Positions 33,655-44,235 of a DNA stretch of 64,000 bases are shown here, one piece after another; within the stretch, counting starts at the first letter, position 1; each line of letters starts with the position of its first letter. The notes beneath the pieces are model-generated. The model was not told where the DNA came from. It searched no databases and was given only the letters and a program-made list of their open reading frames with translations. Position numbers and translations under genes: made by a program. The DNA comes from Gordionus sp. m RMFG-2023 (taxonomy: Eukaryota > Nematomorpha > Gordioida > Chordodea > Parachordodidae): the NCBI RefSeq assembly GCF_954871325.1, contig NC_088777.1, positions 32,713,366-32,777,365 on the forward strand. Reading direction: 5' to 3'.

Positions 33655-36600
33655 TCTAGGGTACATCTTCACTAAAATTTTATTTAAACATGTTAGCAAT
33701 ACTTATTTTAGCCCATTTACGTCAAAAAAATTTGAAAAACTTTAAAAACAACGATTATGACAATTGTCACTTATTTATGGTACATCTTCACTAAAGATTT
33801 ATTTAAACATGTTAGCAATGCTTATTTTAGCCCATTTACGTCTAAAAAATTCGAAAAACTTTAAAAACAACGATTATGACTATTGTCACTTTTCTACTGT
33901 ACATCTTCACTAAAATTTTATTTAAACATGTTAGCAATACTTATTTTTAGCCCATTTACGTCAAAAAAATTCGAAAAACTTTAAAAACAACGATTATGAC
34001 AATTGTCACTTATCTATGGTACATCTTCACTAAAATTTTATTTAAACATGTTAGCAAAGCTTATTTTAGCCCATTTACGTCAAAAAAATAAGAAAAACTT
34101 TAAAAACAACGATAATGAGAATTGTCACTTATCTATGGTACATCTTCACTGAAATTTTATTTAAACATGTTAGCAATGCTTATTTTAGCCAATTTACGTC
34201 ATATAAATTCGAAAAACTTTAAAAACAACGATTATGACAATTGTCACTTTTCTATTGTACATCTTCACTAAAATTTTATTTAAACATGTTAGCAATGCTT
34301 AATTTTAGCCCATTTATGTCAAAAAAATTCGAAAAACTATAAAAACAACGATTATGACAATTGTCACTTATCTATGGTATATCTTCACTAAAATTTTATA
34401 TAAACATGTTCGCAATGCTTATTTTAGCCCATTTACGTCATAAAAATTTGAAAAACTCTAAAAACAATGATTATGACAATTGTCACTTTTCTATTGTACA
34501 TCTTCACTAAATTCTTATTTAAACATGTTAGCAATGCTTATTTTAGCCCATTTATGTCAAAAAAATTCGAAAAACTTTAAAAACAACGATTATGACAATT
34601 GTCACTTATCTATGGTGCATCTTCACTAAAATTTTATTTAAACATGTTAGCAATGCTTATTTTAGCCCATTTACGTCAAAAAGATTCGAAAAACTTTAAA
34701 AACAACGATTATGACAATTGTGATATATCTATGGTACATCTTCACTAAAATTTTATTTAAACATGTCAGCAATGCTTATTTTAGCCCATTTAGGTCATAA
34801 AAATTCGAAAAACTTTAAAAACAACGATTATGACAATTGTCACTTTTCTACTGTACATCTTCACTAAAATTTTATTTAAACATGTTAGCAATGCTTATTT
34901 TAGCCCATTTACGTCAAAAAAATTCGAAAAACTTTAAAAACAACGATTATGACAATTGTCATAATTTTATTAAACATGTGTTAGCAATGCTTATTTTAGC
35001 CCATTTACGTCATAAAAATTCGAAAAACTTTAAAAACAACGATTAGACAATTGTCACTTTTCTACTGTACATCTTCACTAAAATTTTATTTAAACATGTT
35101 AGCAATGCTTATTTTAGCCCATTTACGTCATAAAAATTAGAAAAACTTTAAAAACTGACAATTGTCACTTTTCTACTGTACATCTTCACTAAAATTTTAT
35201 TTAAACATGTTAGCAATGCTTATTTTAGCCCAATTACGTCAAAAAGTTTCGAAAAACTATAAAAACAACGAATATGACAATTGTCACTTATCGATGGTAC
35301 ATCTTCACTAAAATTATATTTAAACATGTTAACAATACTTATTTTAGCCCATTTAAGTCATAAAAATTCGAAAAACTTTAAAAACAACGATTATGACAAT
35401 TGTCACTTTTCTACTGTACATCTTCACTAAAATTTTATTTAAACGTTTTAGCAATGCTTATTTTAGCCCACTTACGTCAAAAAAATTCGAAAAACTTTAA
35501 AAACAACGATTTTGACAATTGTCACTTATCTATGGTACATCTTCACTAAAATTTTATTTATACATGTTAGCAATGCTTATTTTAGAACATTTTGTCAAAA
35601 AAATTCGAAAAGCTTTAAAAACAACGTTTATGACAATTGTGATATAACTATGGTACATCTTCACTAAAATTTTATTTAAACATGTTAGCAATGCTTATTT
35701 TAGCCCATTTACGTCATAAAAATTCGTAAAACTTTAAAAACAACGATTATGACAATTGTCACTTTTCTACTGTACATCTTCACTAAAATTTTATTTAAAC
35801 ATGTTAGCAATGCTTATTTTGGCCCATTTACGTCAAAAAAATTCGAAAAACTATAAAAACAACGAATATGACAATTGTCACTTATCGATGGTACATCTTC
35901 ACTAAAATTATATTTAAACATGTTAGCAATACTTATTTTAGCCCATTTACGTCATAAAAATTCGAAAAACTTTAAAAACAACGATTATGACAATTGTCAC
36001 TTTTCTACTGTACATCTTCACTAAAATTTTATTTAAACGTTTTAGCAATGCTTATTTTAGCCCACTTACGTCAAAAAAATTCGAAAAACTTTAAAAACAA
36101 CGATTTTGACAATTGTCACTTATCTATGGTACATCTTCACTAAAATTTTATTTAAACATGTTAGCAATGCTTATTTTAGCCCATTTCGTCAAAAAAATTC
36201 GAAAAGCTTTAAAAACAACGATTATGACAATTGTGATATAACTATGGTACATCTTCACTAAAATTTTATTTAAACATGTTAGCAATGCTTATTTTAGCCC
36301 ATTTACGTCTAAAAAATTCGAGAAACTTTAAAAACAACGATTATGACTATTGTCACTTTTCTACTGTACATCTTCACTAAAATTTTATTTAAACATGTTA
36401 CGCAATGCTTATTTTAGCCATTTACGTCAAAAAAATTCGAAAAACTCTAAAAACAACGATTATGACAATTGTCACTTTTCTACTGTACATCTTCACTATA
36501 ATTTTATTTAAACATGTTAGCAATGCTTATTTTAGCCCATTTACGTCAAAAAAATTCGAAAAACTTTAAAAACAACGATTATGACAATTGTCACTTATCT

Positions 36601-37745
36601 ATGGTACATCTTCACTAAAATTTTATTTAAACATGTTAGCAATGCTTATTTTAGCCCATTTACGTCATAAAAATTCGAAAAACTTTAAAAACAACGATTA
36701 TGACAATTGTCACTTTTCTACTGTACATCTTCACTATAATTTTATTTAATGTTAGCAATGCTTATTTTAGCCCATTTACGTAAAAAAGATTCGAAAAACT
36801 TTAAAAACAACGATCATGACAATTGTCACTTATCTATGGTACATCTTCACTAAAATTTTATTTAAACATGTTAGCAATGCTTATTTTAGCAGATTTACGT
36901 CATAAAAATTCGAAAAACTTTAAAAACAACGATTATGACAATTGTCACTTTTCTACTGTACATCTTCACTATAATTTTATTTAAACATGTTAGCAATGCT
37001 TATTTTAGCCCATTTACGTCAAAAAGATTCGAAAAACTTTAAAAACAACGATCATGACAATTGTCACTTATCTATGGTACATCTTCACTAAAATTTTATT
37101 TAAACATGTTAGCAATGCTTATTTAAGCCCATTTACGTCAAAAAAATTCGAAAAACTTTAAAAACAACGATTATGACAATTGTCACTTTTCTACTGTACA
37201 TCTTCACTATAATTTTATTTAAACATGTTAGCAATGCTTATTTTAGCCCATTTACGTCAAAAAGATTCGAAAAACTTTAAAAACAACGATCATGACAATT
37301 GTCACTTATCTATGGTACATCTTCACTAAAATTTTTTAAACATGTTAGCAATGCTTATTTTAGCAGATTTACGTCATAAAAATTCGAAAAACTTTAAAAA
37401 CAACGATTATGACAATTGTCACTTTTCTACTGTACATCTTCACTATAATTTTATTTAAACATGTTAGCAATGCTTATTTTAGCCCATTTACGTCAAAAAG
37501 ATTCGAAAAACTTTAAAAACAACGATCATGACAATTGTCACTTATCTATGGTACATCTTCACTATAATTTTATTTAAACATGTTAGCAATGCTTATTTTA
37601 GCCCATTTACGTCAAAAAAATTCGAAAAACTTTAAAAACAACGATTATGACAATTGTCACTTTTCTACTGTACATCTTCACTATAATTTTATTTAAACAT
37701 GTTAGCAATACTTATTTTAACCCATTTATGCCAAAAAAATACGAA
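33655..37745 (+). repeat. 119-bp satellite, right array (about 34 units) with dimeric order
   Basis: The unit starts TACATCTTCACTAAAATT and includes CATGTTAGCAATGC, GCCCATTTACGTCA, TTCGAAAAACTTTAAA and the perfect palindrome GACAATTGTC. Two unit types largely alternate, ending CACTTTTCTACTG or CACTTATCTATGG, giving a ~240-bp higher-order unit. A five-unit block (about 35160-35640) is duplicated at 35760-36235. A variant with CGATCATGAC recurs every ~240 bp at 36812, 37050, 37288 and 37527. Confidence 0.93.
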
Positions 37746-37879
37746 AAACTAAAACAACATATTCTTATTATAATTTTGTCACATTAATCATTTTCCCAAA
37801 ATTTAGCAATTTACCAAATTTTATAAAAAAACAAAAAAATTGAGCAGACCCAACGAGTCGAATACACGAGCCGACTAAG

Positions 37880-38800
37880 AGAGCAGGGCAAAAACATTGA
37901 GGAAAATATAACCGGACATTTCAACCTTTATGGCTTCCATGTCCCAAGGCCTTTATTTACAATCAAAAATTTTGATATGAAATACAATAAAAAATAACAA
38001 TGAGTATAATATCGTAATAATAAAGTAGTAAGAATCAAATTCTGAAATTTATCCCAAGTAGAGCGTTAATCGATCCTTCAGAATTAAACCATATTCCAGC
38101 AATAACTACTCGTGAGTTATAGGTAAAATTGAAAAGTTTTTGCATTTTGCCAAAATCAAAAATTTAGGCAATCATATTCTAGTTCAGGTTAATATTTAGT
38201 GCTTTATCTGATTTTCAGTATTTTTCAAGCAGAATTATTTCTTCCATTTTTATCCCAATAGGAGGTCTTTTATAACTATTATCATGCAATTATATTTTAA
38301 AATAAATAATTAACACATAATTATATAAATATAGTATATATTCCTTTAATCCTTAACACCTCTGAGCTCAACACTGTTTACAAATAAAAAAAGACAAATA
38401 ATGGAAAAATCATAAAAAAATAAAAAATATGGAAAAAAAAATGATAAAAAGTCAAAAAAAATGGAAAAAAGAAAAAATACTATAAAATTGAAAAGATATC
38501 TTCCTGAATGATGACACAGAATGTATACATTGGTTTAAGAAGTCGTGTAAATTGTTTTTTTACTCACCTTTAAACTATTAGTTTTTTTTTGTTTTCATAA
38601 TGACTTTTAAATTTTAAATTGTTTTTCTTTTTTTGTTAATGACATTGAACTATACAAATTCTAATTGTTAATGACATTATACAAGTTACAATTTATTTCG
38701 AAAGGTCATTTTGTTACCTTCGGTGATAATTTAAATTAAATATTTTATTATATAAACAATTTTTTATTCGTATTTTCAGTAAAAATAAATTTGATTCTTT
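37880..38800. other. Non-coding; weak copy of composite repeat near 38050-38200
   Basis: Mostly AT-rich. Words such as GTGAGTTATAGGTAAAATTG near 38112 recall the GATCAATTAAC composite repeat. No genes. Confidence 0.35.
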
Positions 38801-38957
38801 GATAAAATAAACCTGATTCTTATGATTCTCAGAAAACATTATATGATGCCCAGAAAACATCACATTGAATGGGATATTTACAACTAAAGTATTAAAAAAA
38901 CTAGATAACTTCGGGATATTAATGGTCCAAGCAAGTATTTTAAGGTTAAAATACAGG

Positions 38958-39236
38958 GTTTCCCATCCAAAAAAGGAAAAGTCCCCATCAAAAAAGGAAA
39001 AGGTTCAATCAAAAAAGGAAAATTGTCAATCAAAAAAGGAAAAGTGTCAAACAAAAAAGGAAAAGTGTCAAACAAAAAAGGAAAAGGTTCAATCAAAAAA
39101 GGAAAAGTGTCAAACAAAAAAGGAAAAGGTCCAATCAAAAAAGGAAAAGTGTCAATCGAAAAAGGAAAATTTCCAAAAGAAAAGGAAAAGGGTCAATCAA
39201 AAAGGAAAATTCCCATTCAAAAAAGGAAAATAGTAA
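38958..39236. repeat. Left arm: 21-bp tandem repeats
   Basis: About 13 direct units with core TCAAAAAAGGAAAAG and a variable hinge (TGT, GTT, GTC). Inverse of 41055-41420. Confidence 0.9.
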
Positions 39237-39780
39237 TTTTTTTAAAAAAATATATAAACTTTTCAATTTTTCTTAAATTTATTTATTTTTTGTCATTCCT
39301 TCTTATTTTATTCCTAACTTTTTGCTATATCTTTACTTTATTTGTATCTTTTCTCAATTTATTTTTCTTACTATATCTTTTCTCTATTTCTTTTCTTCTC
39401 ATTTTTGATAATTCTTTTTTATAATTATATTATTTTTTTTGGCAGACTATTTTTTACATACATATTTATAATTACAATATTAAATTAATCGTTTGGTTAT
39501 AATAAATAAGTTTGAACTGTAATTCCAAACGATATATAAATTAATAAAATATAATCATTTTAAAATTCTTATATTTTTAAAATTTTAATATATTCAAAAC
39601 GCATTTATTCTTTTTAGCAAGTAAATAATTATTTTGTAATTTAATTATCTTTTAAACTATTTTGATTAATGAAAAATTAAACGCAAATGAGGTAAATTTT
39701 ATAATCTTTTTCACTTCCATTTGTTGAGTATATACTTTAAAAATAAATTATTTTGTTTTAAATAATAAAATTATGAAGAT

Positions 39781-40784
39781 ATGGTAAAAAGGGAAAAAAA
39801 TATTAACAGTGAAACAAAAGCTCTAATAATTGACGCGTTAAAAAAAGATAGTATCAAAAATATAGCATAATGTTTTAAAGTAAACTATAAGACAGTGACA
39901 AATATTAAATACTCTCATCTCAAAAATGGAATAAAATATAGCTTACCCAAAGGAAGTTCACGCGCACGCAAGAAATTAAATAAAGAGCAGGAAGAATATA
40001 TATTAAATTGTATAAATTTGGATTGCACTTTATCATTAAAAAGGTTATGTGAAATCATTAAAGTAAGATATGATGTGGAAATATCAAAAAATACGGTATC
40101 AAGGTTACTCTCAGGATTTAGGTACAGCTTTAAAAGAGTATCATTACGTTCAGTTAGAGAAAATAACGAATCAAATATAGAGATTCGCAAAGAATACGCG
40201 AATTGGTTTGTAGATGTAGCATATATGAAGGAAAAATTTATATTTATCGATGAGAGCGGGTTTTCAATATCAATGAGGCGATTATATGGATATTCCCAAA
40301 TAAATAAAAAGGCAATTAAAAATGTTCAAGGAATAAAGACAATAAATTACACTATATTGCGGCTCTCACAATTGCAGGAATATTTCGATTCGAAGTTCTT
40401 GATGGCCCTTGCAATGCTATATATTTTAGCAACTTTATAAATGAAATATTATATCATTTTGAAGAATCTAACATGATTAATATTATTTTTGTGATGGATA
40501 ATGTTCCATTTCATCACAATCATTCAATTAGGGAATCGATCGAAAGAAAAGGACATACATTGAAATATTTACCACCCTACAGTCCGTATCTTAATCCTAT
40601 TGAGAATGTGTTTTTTCAATGGAAGGATTTTGTCAGAAATAAAAATCCTAGTAACGAGGAAGAATTAATTCGTTATATAGAATATGGAGAAAGAGGAATA
40701 TCTGAAGAAAATGCAAAAAATTATTTTAGAAATATGGAGACATATATCCCAAAATGTAGAAGGGGAGAAATTATTAATGATTAA
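39781..40784 (+). pseudogene. IS630/Tc1-mariner DD34E transposase, lightly damaged
   Basis: The frame starts MVKREKNINSETKALIIDAL with a helix-turn-helix region (SIKNIA, CFKVNYKTVTNI) and a second helical domain (LDCTLSLKRLCEII, EISKNTVSRLL). The catalytic domain has FIFIDESGFS (first Asp), FVMDNVPFHH (second Asp) and YLPPYSPYLNPIENVFFQWK (Glu), with 34 residues between the second Asp and the Glu, the Tc1/IS630 arrangement. One in-frame TAA lies at 39868-39870 and one frame change near 40360; beyond it the protein runs to TGG-free C-terminus KCRRGEIIND and a TAA. Length (about 335 residues) is typical. The start at 39781 is chosen because it restores the HTH region. Confidence 0.88.
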
Positions 40785-41054
40785 TATAAATTTTTGTTTC
40801 GTACTATATTAAATATATATCGTAATTGTAATTAAATAATTTCATATGTAAAAAATTATAATAAAAAAGTTGTCTGCCAAAAATTTAGTGAAAATTAAAT
40901 ATACTTAAAAGAATTATCAAAAATGAGAAGAAAAAAAATTGAGAAAAGATACAAATAAAATAAAGATATCACAAAAAGTTAGAAATAAAATAAGAAGGAA
41001 TGACAAAAATAAAAAATTTAAGAAAAATTGAAAAGTTTATATATTTTTTAAAAA

Positions 41055-41420
41055 AATTACGATTTTCCTTTTTTGAATGGGAATTTTCCTTTTTTGATTG
41101 ACCCTTTTCCTTTTCTTTTGGGAATTTTCCTTTTTCGATTGACACTTTTCCTTTTTTGATTGGACCTTTTCCTTTTTTGTTTGATCCTTTTCCTTTTTTG
41201 ATTGAACCTTTTCCTTTTTTGTTTGACACTTTTCCTTTTTTGATTGGACTTTTTCCTTAACCTTTGGGACTTTTCCTTTTTTGATTGACAATTTTCCTTT
41301 TTTGACCGGACCTTTTCATTTTTTGATTGAACTTTTTCCTTTTTTGTTTGACACTTTTCCTTTTTTGATTGAACCTTTTCCTTTTTTGATTGGGACTTTT
41401 CCTTTTTTGGATGGGAAACC
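41055..41420. repeat. Right arm: inverted 21-bp tandem repeats
   Basis: About 18 units with core CTTTTCCTTTTTTGA, inverse of the left arm. It is longer than the left arm and contains a diverged unit near 41255 (CCTTAACCTTTGGGAC). Confidence 0.9.
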
Positions 41421-41935
41421 CTGTAATATATAATCATTGTAGAAAGCTTTCTAGATGATGAGAATATTGATATCATTTAAACACTAATGTATACATTGAA
41501 TGGGATATTTCCGACCCAAGTATTAAAAAAGTTAAAATAATATATAATCCTTCTAGATAGCTAGTTGGAAGATATTAGATCATGGATATTTTGAATGGGA
41601 TATTTACAGCCCATGTATTTTAAAGTTAAAATATTTTATAATCTTTGTAGAAAGTTTTCTGGATGATATTTGAGAATATTGATATCTTAACAGTAAAGTA
41701 TACATTGAATTGGATATTTACGGCCCAAGTATTAAAACGTTAAAATTATATATAATCTTTATAGAAAGCTTTATGGATGATATTTGAGAATATTGATATC
41801 ATTTAAAAATAAAGTATACATTGAATAGGATATTTGCGGCCCAAGTATTTTAAAGTTAAAATAATATATAATCTTTGTAGAAAGCTAAGATTAAACTATT
41901 AAACTATTAAAAAGTTAAAATAATATATAATGAAA

Positions 41936-42379
41936 GATGCATCGCAATAGAAGAGACGGATAGACAGAGAAGCAAGTTGGGCTGAGAGATTGGAAAGATA
42001 TCAAAATGAGTTTTTTCTAAAAAGCATTTATATTTTGTTTATTATTTGTTTTATATTAAACTTTTACCATGTTTATATCCCCCAATTTTATATCACTTTC
42101 ATTTTTCATTTATATTAATGATAAAATGGTGGTCAATTTAAATCATGTATAAACATGTTTCCAGCTTTTCAAATTTTCCATATTTTATAAAAAATGAAAT
42201 TATAATTATTGTAAAAAGAATAATTTCTATTAAAATAATTATTTGAATATATTGTAAAATGAATAGTATGAACATGATTATTTTAGTATCATTTTACATT
42301 CTAAATAAATACTAAAAAATATTGTGATCATATAATAAAAAAGGAACACGTAATTCAAAATTAATATTATATTCTTTAC
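41936..42379. other. AT-rich non-coding
   Basis: Nothing recognised apart from the satellite edge. Confidence 0.4.
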
Positions 42380-43560
42380 ATATATTTATTAAAAAACGTT
42401 AAGATCTATTAATAACAAACGTATAGACAACAATATTTTTGTCACTTTTATAACATAAACATAATAACCTTTCAAGCTTTATTATTGGCCTCAAATTCAT
42501 GATTATTCGTAAAATTTTATTAGACCAGCCCGGGAGCAATTATGATTTTGAAACATTTATATAGCTTATAAAAGAAAATTTATAAGGCGATTAACCAAAT
42601 CATACGAAATTTAAATTAACTAAATTGATCACTAAATAATGGATAGGTTGTTTGTCGTTGCTGTAGTTTTTGTTTTGGTGTGTCGCCATTTTTTTGCTTA
42701 TTTCGTTAAAAACTTTTTTATTTTAATTTCGGCTACTAAACTGTTTAAAGCACTTACCTCTATCAACGGAGCATTAGAGAATGATATATATTTCATCGTT
42801 ATTGCATCCATAATTTCTCATATCAAAATTTGACCTTGAAACCTTTATATAGCTTATAAAAAAGATTATATAAGACGGTTAACTAATTGGGAAATTTAAT
42901 CTAACTAAGTAATCACTAAATAATGGCAAAAATAGATGTTTATAGCTGAGCTAGGTATTGTTTTGGTGTTCCGTCATTTTTTTGTTTATTTCGTTAATAA
43001 CTTCTTTTGCTTAATTTCGGTTATAAGTGATTGAAGCACTAACCTCTACTAAAGAATCACTAAAGAATGATATTAGTTTCATCATTGGTGCTTCCAATCG
43101 ACATATAATCATGAAGTTACCAAAGTTTTTATTTTTGCTTATAATTTTTTTTCCTTAACTTCGCCTACTATATGGACTGAAGCACAAAAAAATGGCATAT
43201 TATTCATCGTCAGTACTTTCAATTGTTTGACCAACTTCACAGAGCTTTCAAAATATGATCATTTTTATTTTCGATTTTGGCAAAGAGCCAAAAATTTTAT
43301 TTTGCTTATAACTCAGTAACGTTTCATTCTGTTGCTGTCCGGATTGAAGATCAATTAACGGGCTACACAATATCATAGGATTCAGTAATTGATCCTCAAG
43401 TCATTCCGCCAGCTTCAAAATTACACACTTTCCTTATAACTCACTAAGTTATTCCGTCGGTGTCTGGTTTGAAGATCAATTAAGAATCTAAATATTGACA
43501 TAAGTTTTGTTAATTGATCCTCAAGTTGTTCCGCCAACTTCACGGACCCACTACAGGTGC
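42380..43560 (+). repeat. Composite dispersed repeat, copy A
   Basis: Successive diverged ~300-bp and ~135-bp units (TTTGACCTTGAAACCTTTAT, ATCACTAAATAATGG, TTGCTTATAACTCAGTAACG, GAAGATCAATTAACGGGCTA, GATCCTCAAGTCATTCCG). The same order occurs in the same orientation at 49890-51229, and pieces in reverse at 28190-28500. The small open frame at 42639-42833 is inside a repeat unit and is not supported. Confidence 0.6.
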
Positions 43561-43639
43561 TAAAAAAAATTCCACACCTTTGTTGCTCTGCTTTAGGGAA
43601 CCAGGTGTGCTAGCGAGTTAGAACGGCTTTAATTTTTTA

Positions 43640-44235
43640 CTGATCTAAATAATCCCAGAAATTTTAAAAAGTGTGGCCAAAAATAGTCTATTTGATCGAT
43701 TATGGATAGCTCAGAAATTAAAAATATTTTAGTATAAGAAATAAAATATCTTATTATTGGTAATTCAATAATAAAATCATAAATATAATTTGTAGTTTTG
43801 TATAGCGCCATCTATTATATGGAAATGAAATTTTCAATTTTTGGTAAAAATACATATTTTGTAAGAGCCGATAGCGTCACCAAGGTTTTTACATCGAAAA
43901 TATATTTAGTGTCTAAAGGCAAAAAAATTTTTCGAAAAACTCACTTTATTGCTTAAAGACAGGGGTAAAGCAAATAATTAAACGCTAGGTTAATGACTCA
44001 AATTTTTATTTCTCGTGATAGGCCTTTGAGATTTTTTTTCTACAATTTGATATATTATATTTATTTTTACTATAATTAAAATTTACAGATTCGTAACTTC
44101 ACCATTTTTCGTGCTTTTGATGCCCTGTATATTGGGAAACTAGCGAGATAAAATAAACGGTTTCTCATTTTTTTTTACCTATCTAAAAATTAAAGAAATT
44201 ATAGGGGCCGGCTGAGATGCACCAATATAATAATC
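43640..44235 (-). repeat. Dispersed repeat, reverse copy of 24604-25190
   Basis: Matches 24604-25190 in reverse over its length (GCGCCATCTATTATATGG, GAGCCGATAGCGTCACC, TTATTGCTTAAAGACAGG, GGTTTCTCATT). The GGTCATTCC terminus is degraded or lost near 44220. Confidence 0.55.

Larger units (their letters stand above)
28538..37879. mobile_element. Foldback-like inverted satellite structure with nested elements
   Basis: A left arm (28538-29359) and a right arm (33653-37879) are inverse copies. From outside inward each holds a GC-richer terminus with repeated GTCGGCTCG words, the segment around GAGCAGACCCAACGAGTC, a unique spacer, and a 119-bp satellite. The right arm stops about 150 bp short of the left terminus, so that end is truncated. 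The arms meet at CTAGATATCTAG, whose central TA is the duplicated target of the element 29360-33652. Long inverted arms of tandem subrepeats are the hallmark of foldback elements; the terminus TAGTGTTGTTAAACGGC suggests hAT affinity. No transposase of its own is visible. Confidence 0.65.
38954..41423 (+). mobile_element. Mariner/IS630-type transposon with tandem-repeat inverted arms
   Basis: Ends CAGGGTTTCCCATCC and GGATGGGAAACCCTG are perfect inverse copies flanked by TA on each side (38952-38953 and 41424-41425). The inverted arms consist of 21-bp units around TCAAAAAAGGAAAAG: about 13 at left (38958-39236) and about 18 at right (41055-41420). Inner flanks (ATTGAAAAGTTTATATATTT type) are also inverted. 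A single transposase gene (39781-40784) fills the centre. Lys-rich open frames in the arms arise in all frames and are not coding. Confidence 0.92.
38860..41935 (+). repeat. ~125-bp satellite interrupted by a mariner/IS630 element
   Basis: Units with CATTGAATGGGATATTTAC, GCCCAAGTATTAAAA, GTTAAAATAATATATAATC and TTGTAGAAAGCTTTCTGG occur partly at 38860-38953 and about four times at 41424-41935. Removing 38954-41423 plus one TA restores a normal unit (GTTAAAATAATATATAATC), so the insertion was precise. Confidence 0.8.

Noticed and set aside
28538-37879. A Polinton or other large virus-like element, because of the long inverted ends
   Set aside because: No polymerase, integrase or capsid-like coding; the arms are satellite and the inner genes are hAT only.
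38958-39236. CRISPR-like array appearance of the 21-bp repeats
   Set aside because: No unique spacers, units are contiguous, inverse copy in the other transposon arm, and the DNA is eukaryotic.
38865-39424. Lys-rich open frames (KKEK repeats) and their antisense, also at 40969-41476
   Set aside because: 21-bp units stay in frame in every reading frame, so long open frames are automatic. Both strands and several frames are open at once.
42639-42833. Small hydrophobic open frame starting MDRLFVVAVVFVLV
   Set aside because: It lies in a unit of the composite repeat; the diverged neighbouring unit and copy B do not keep the frame.
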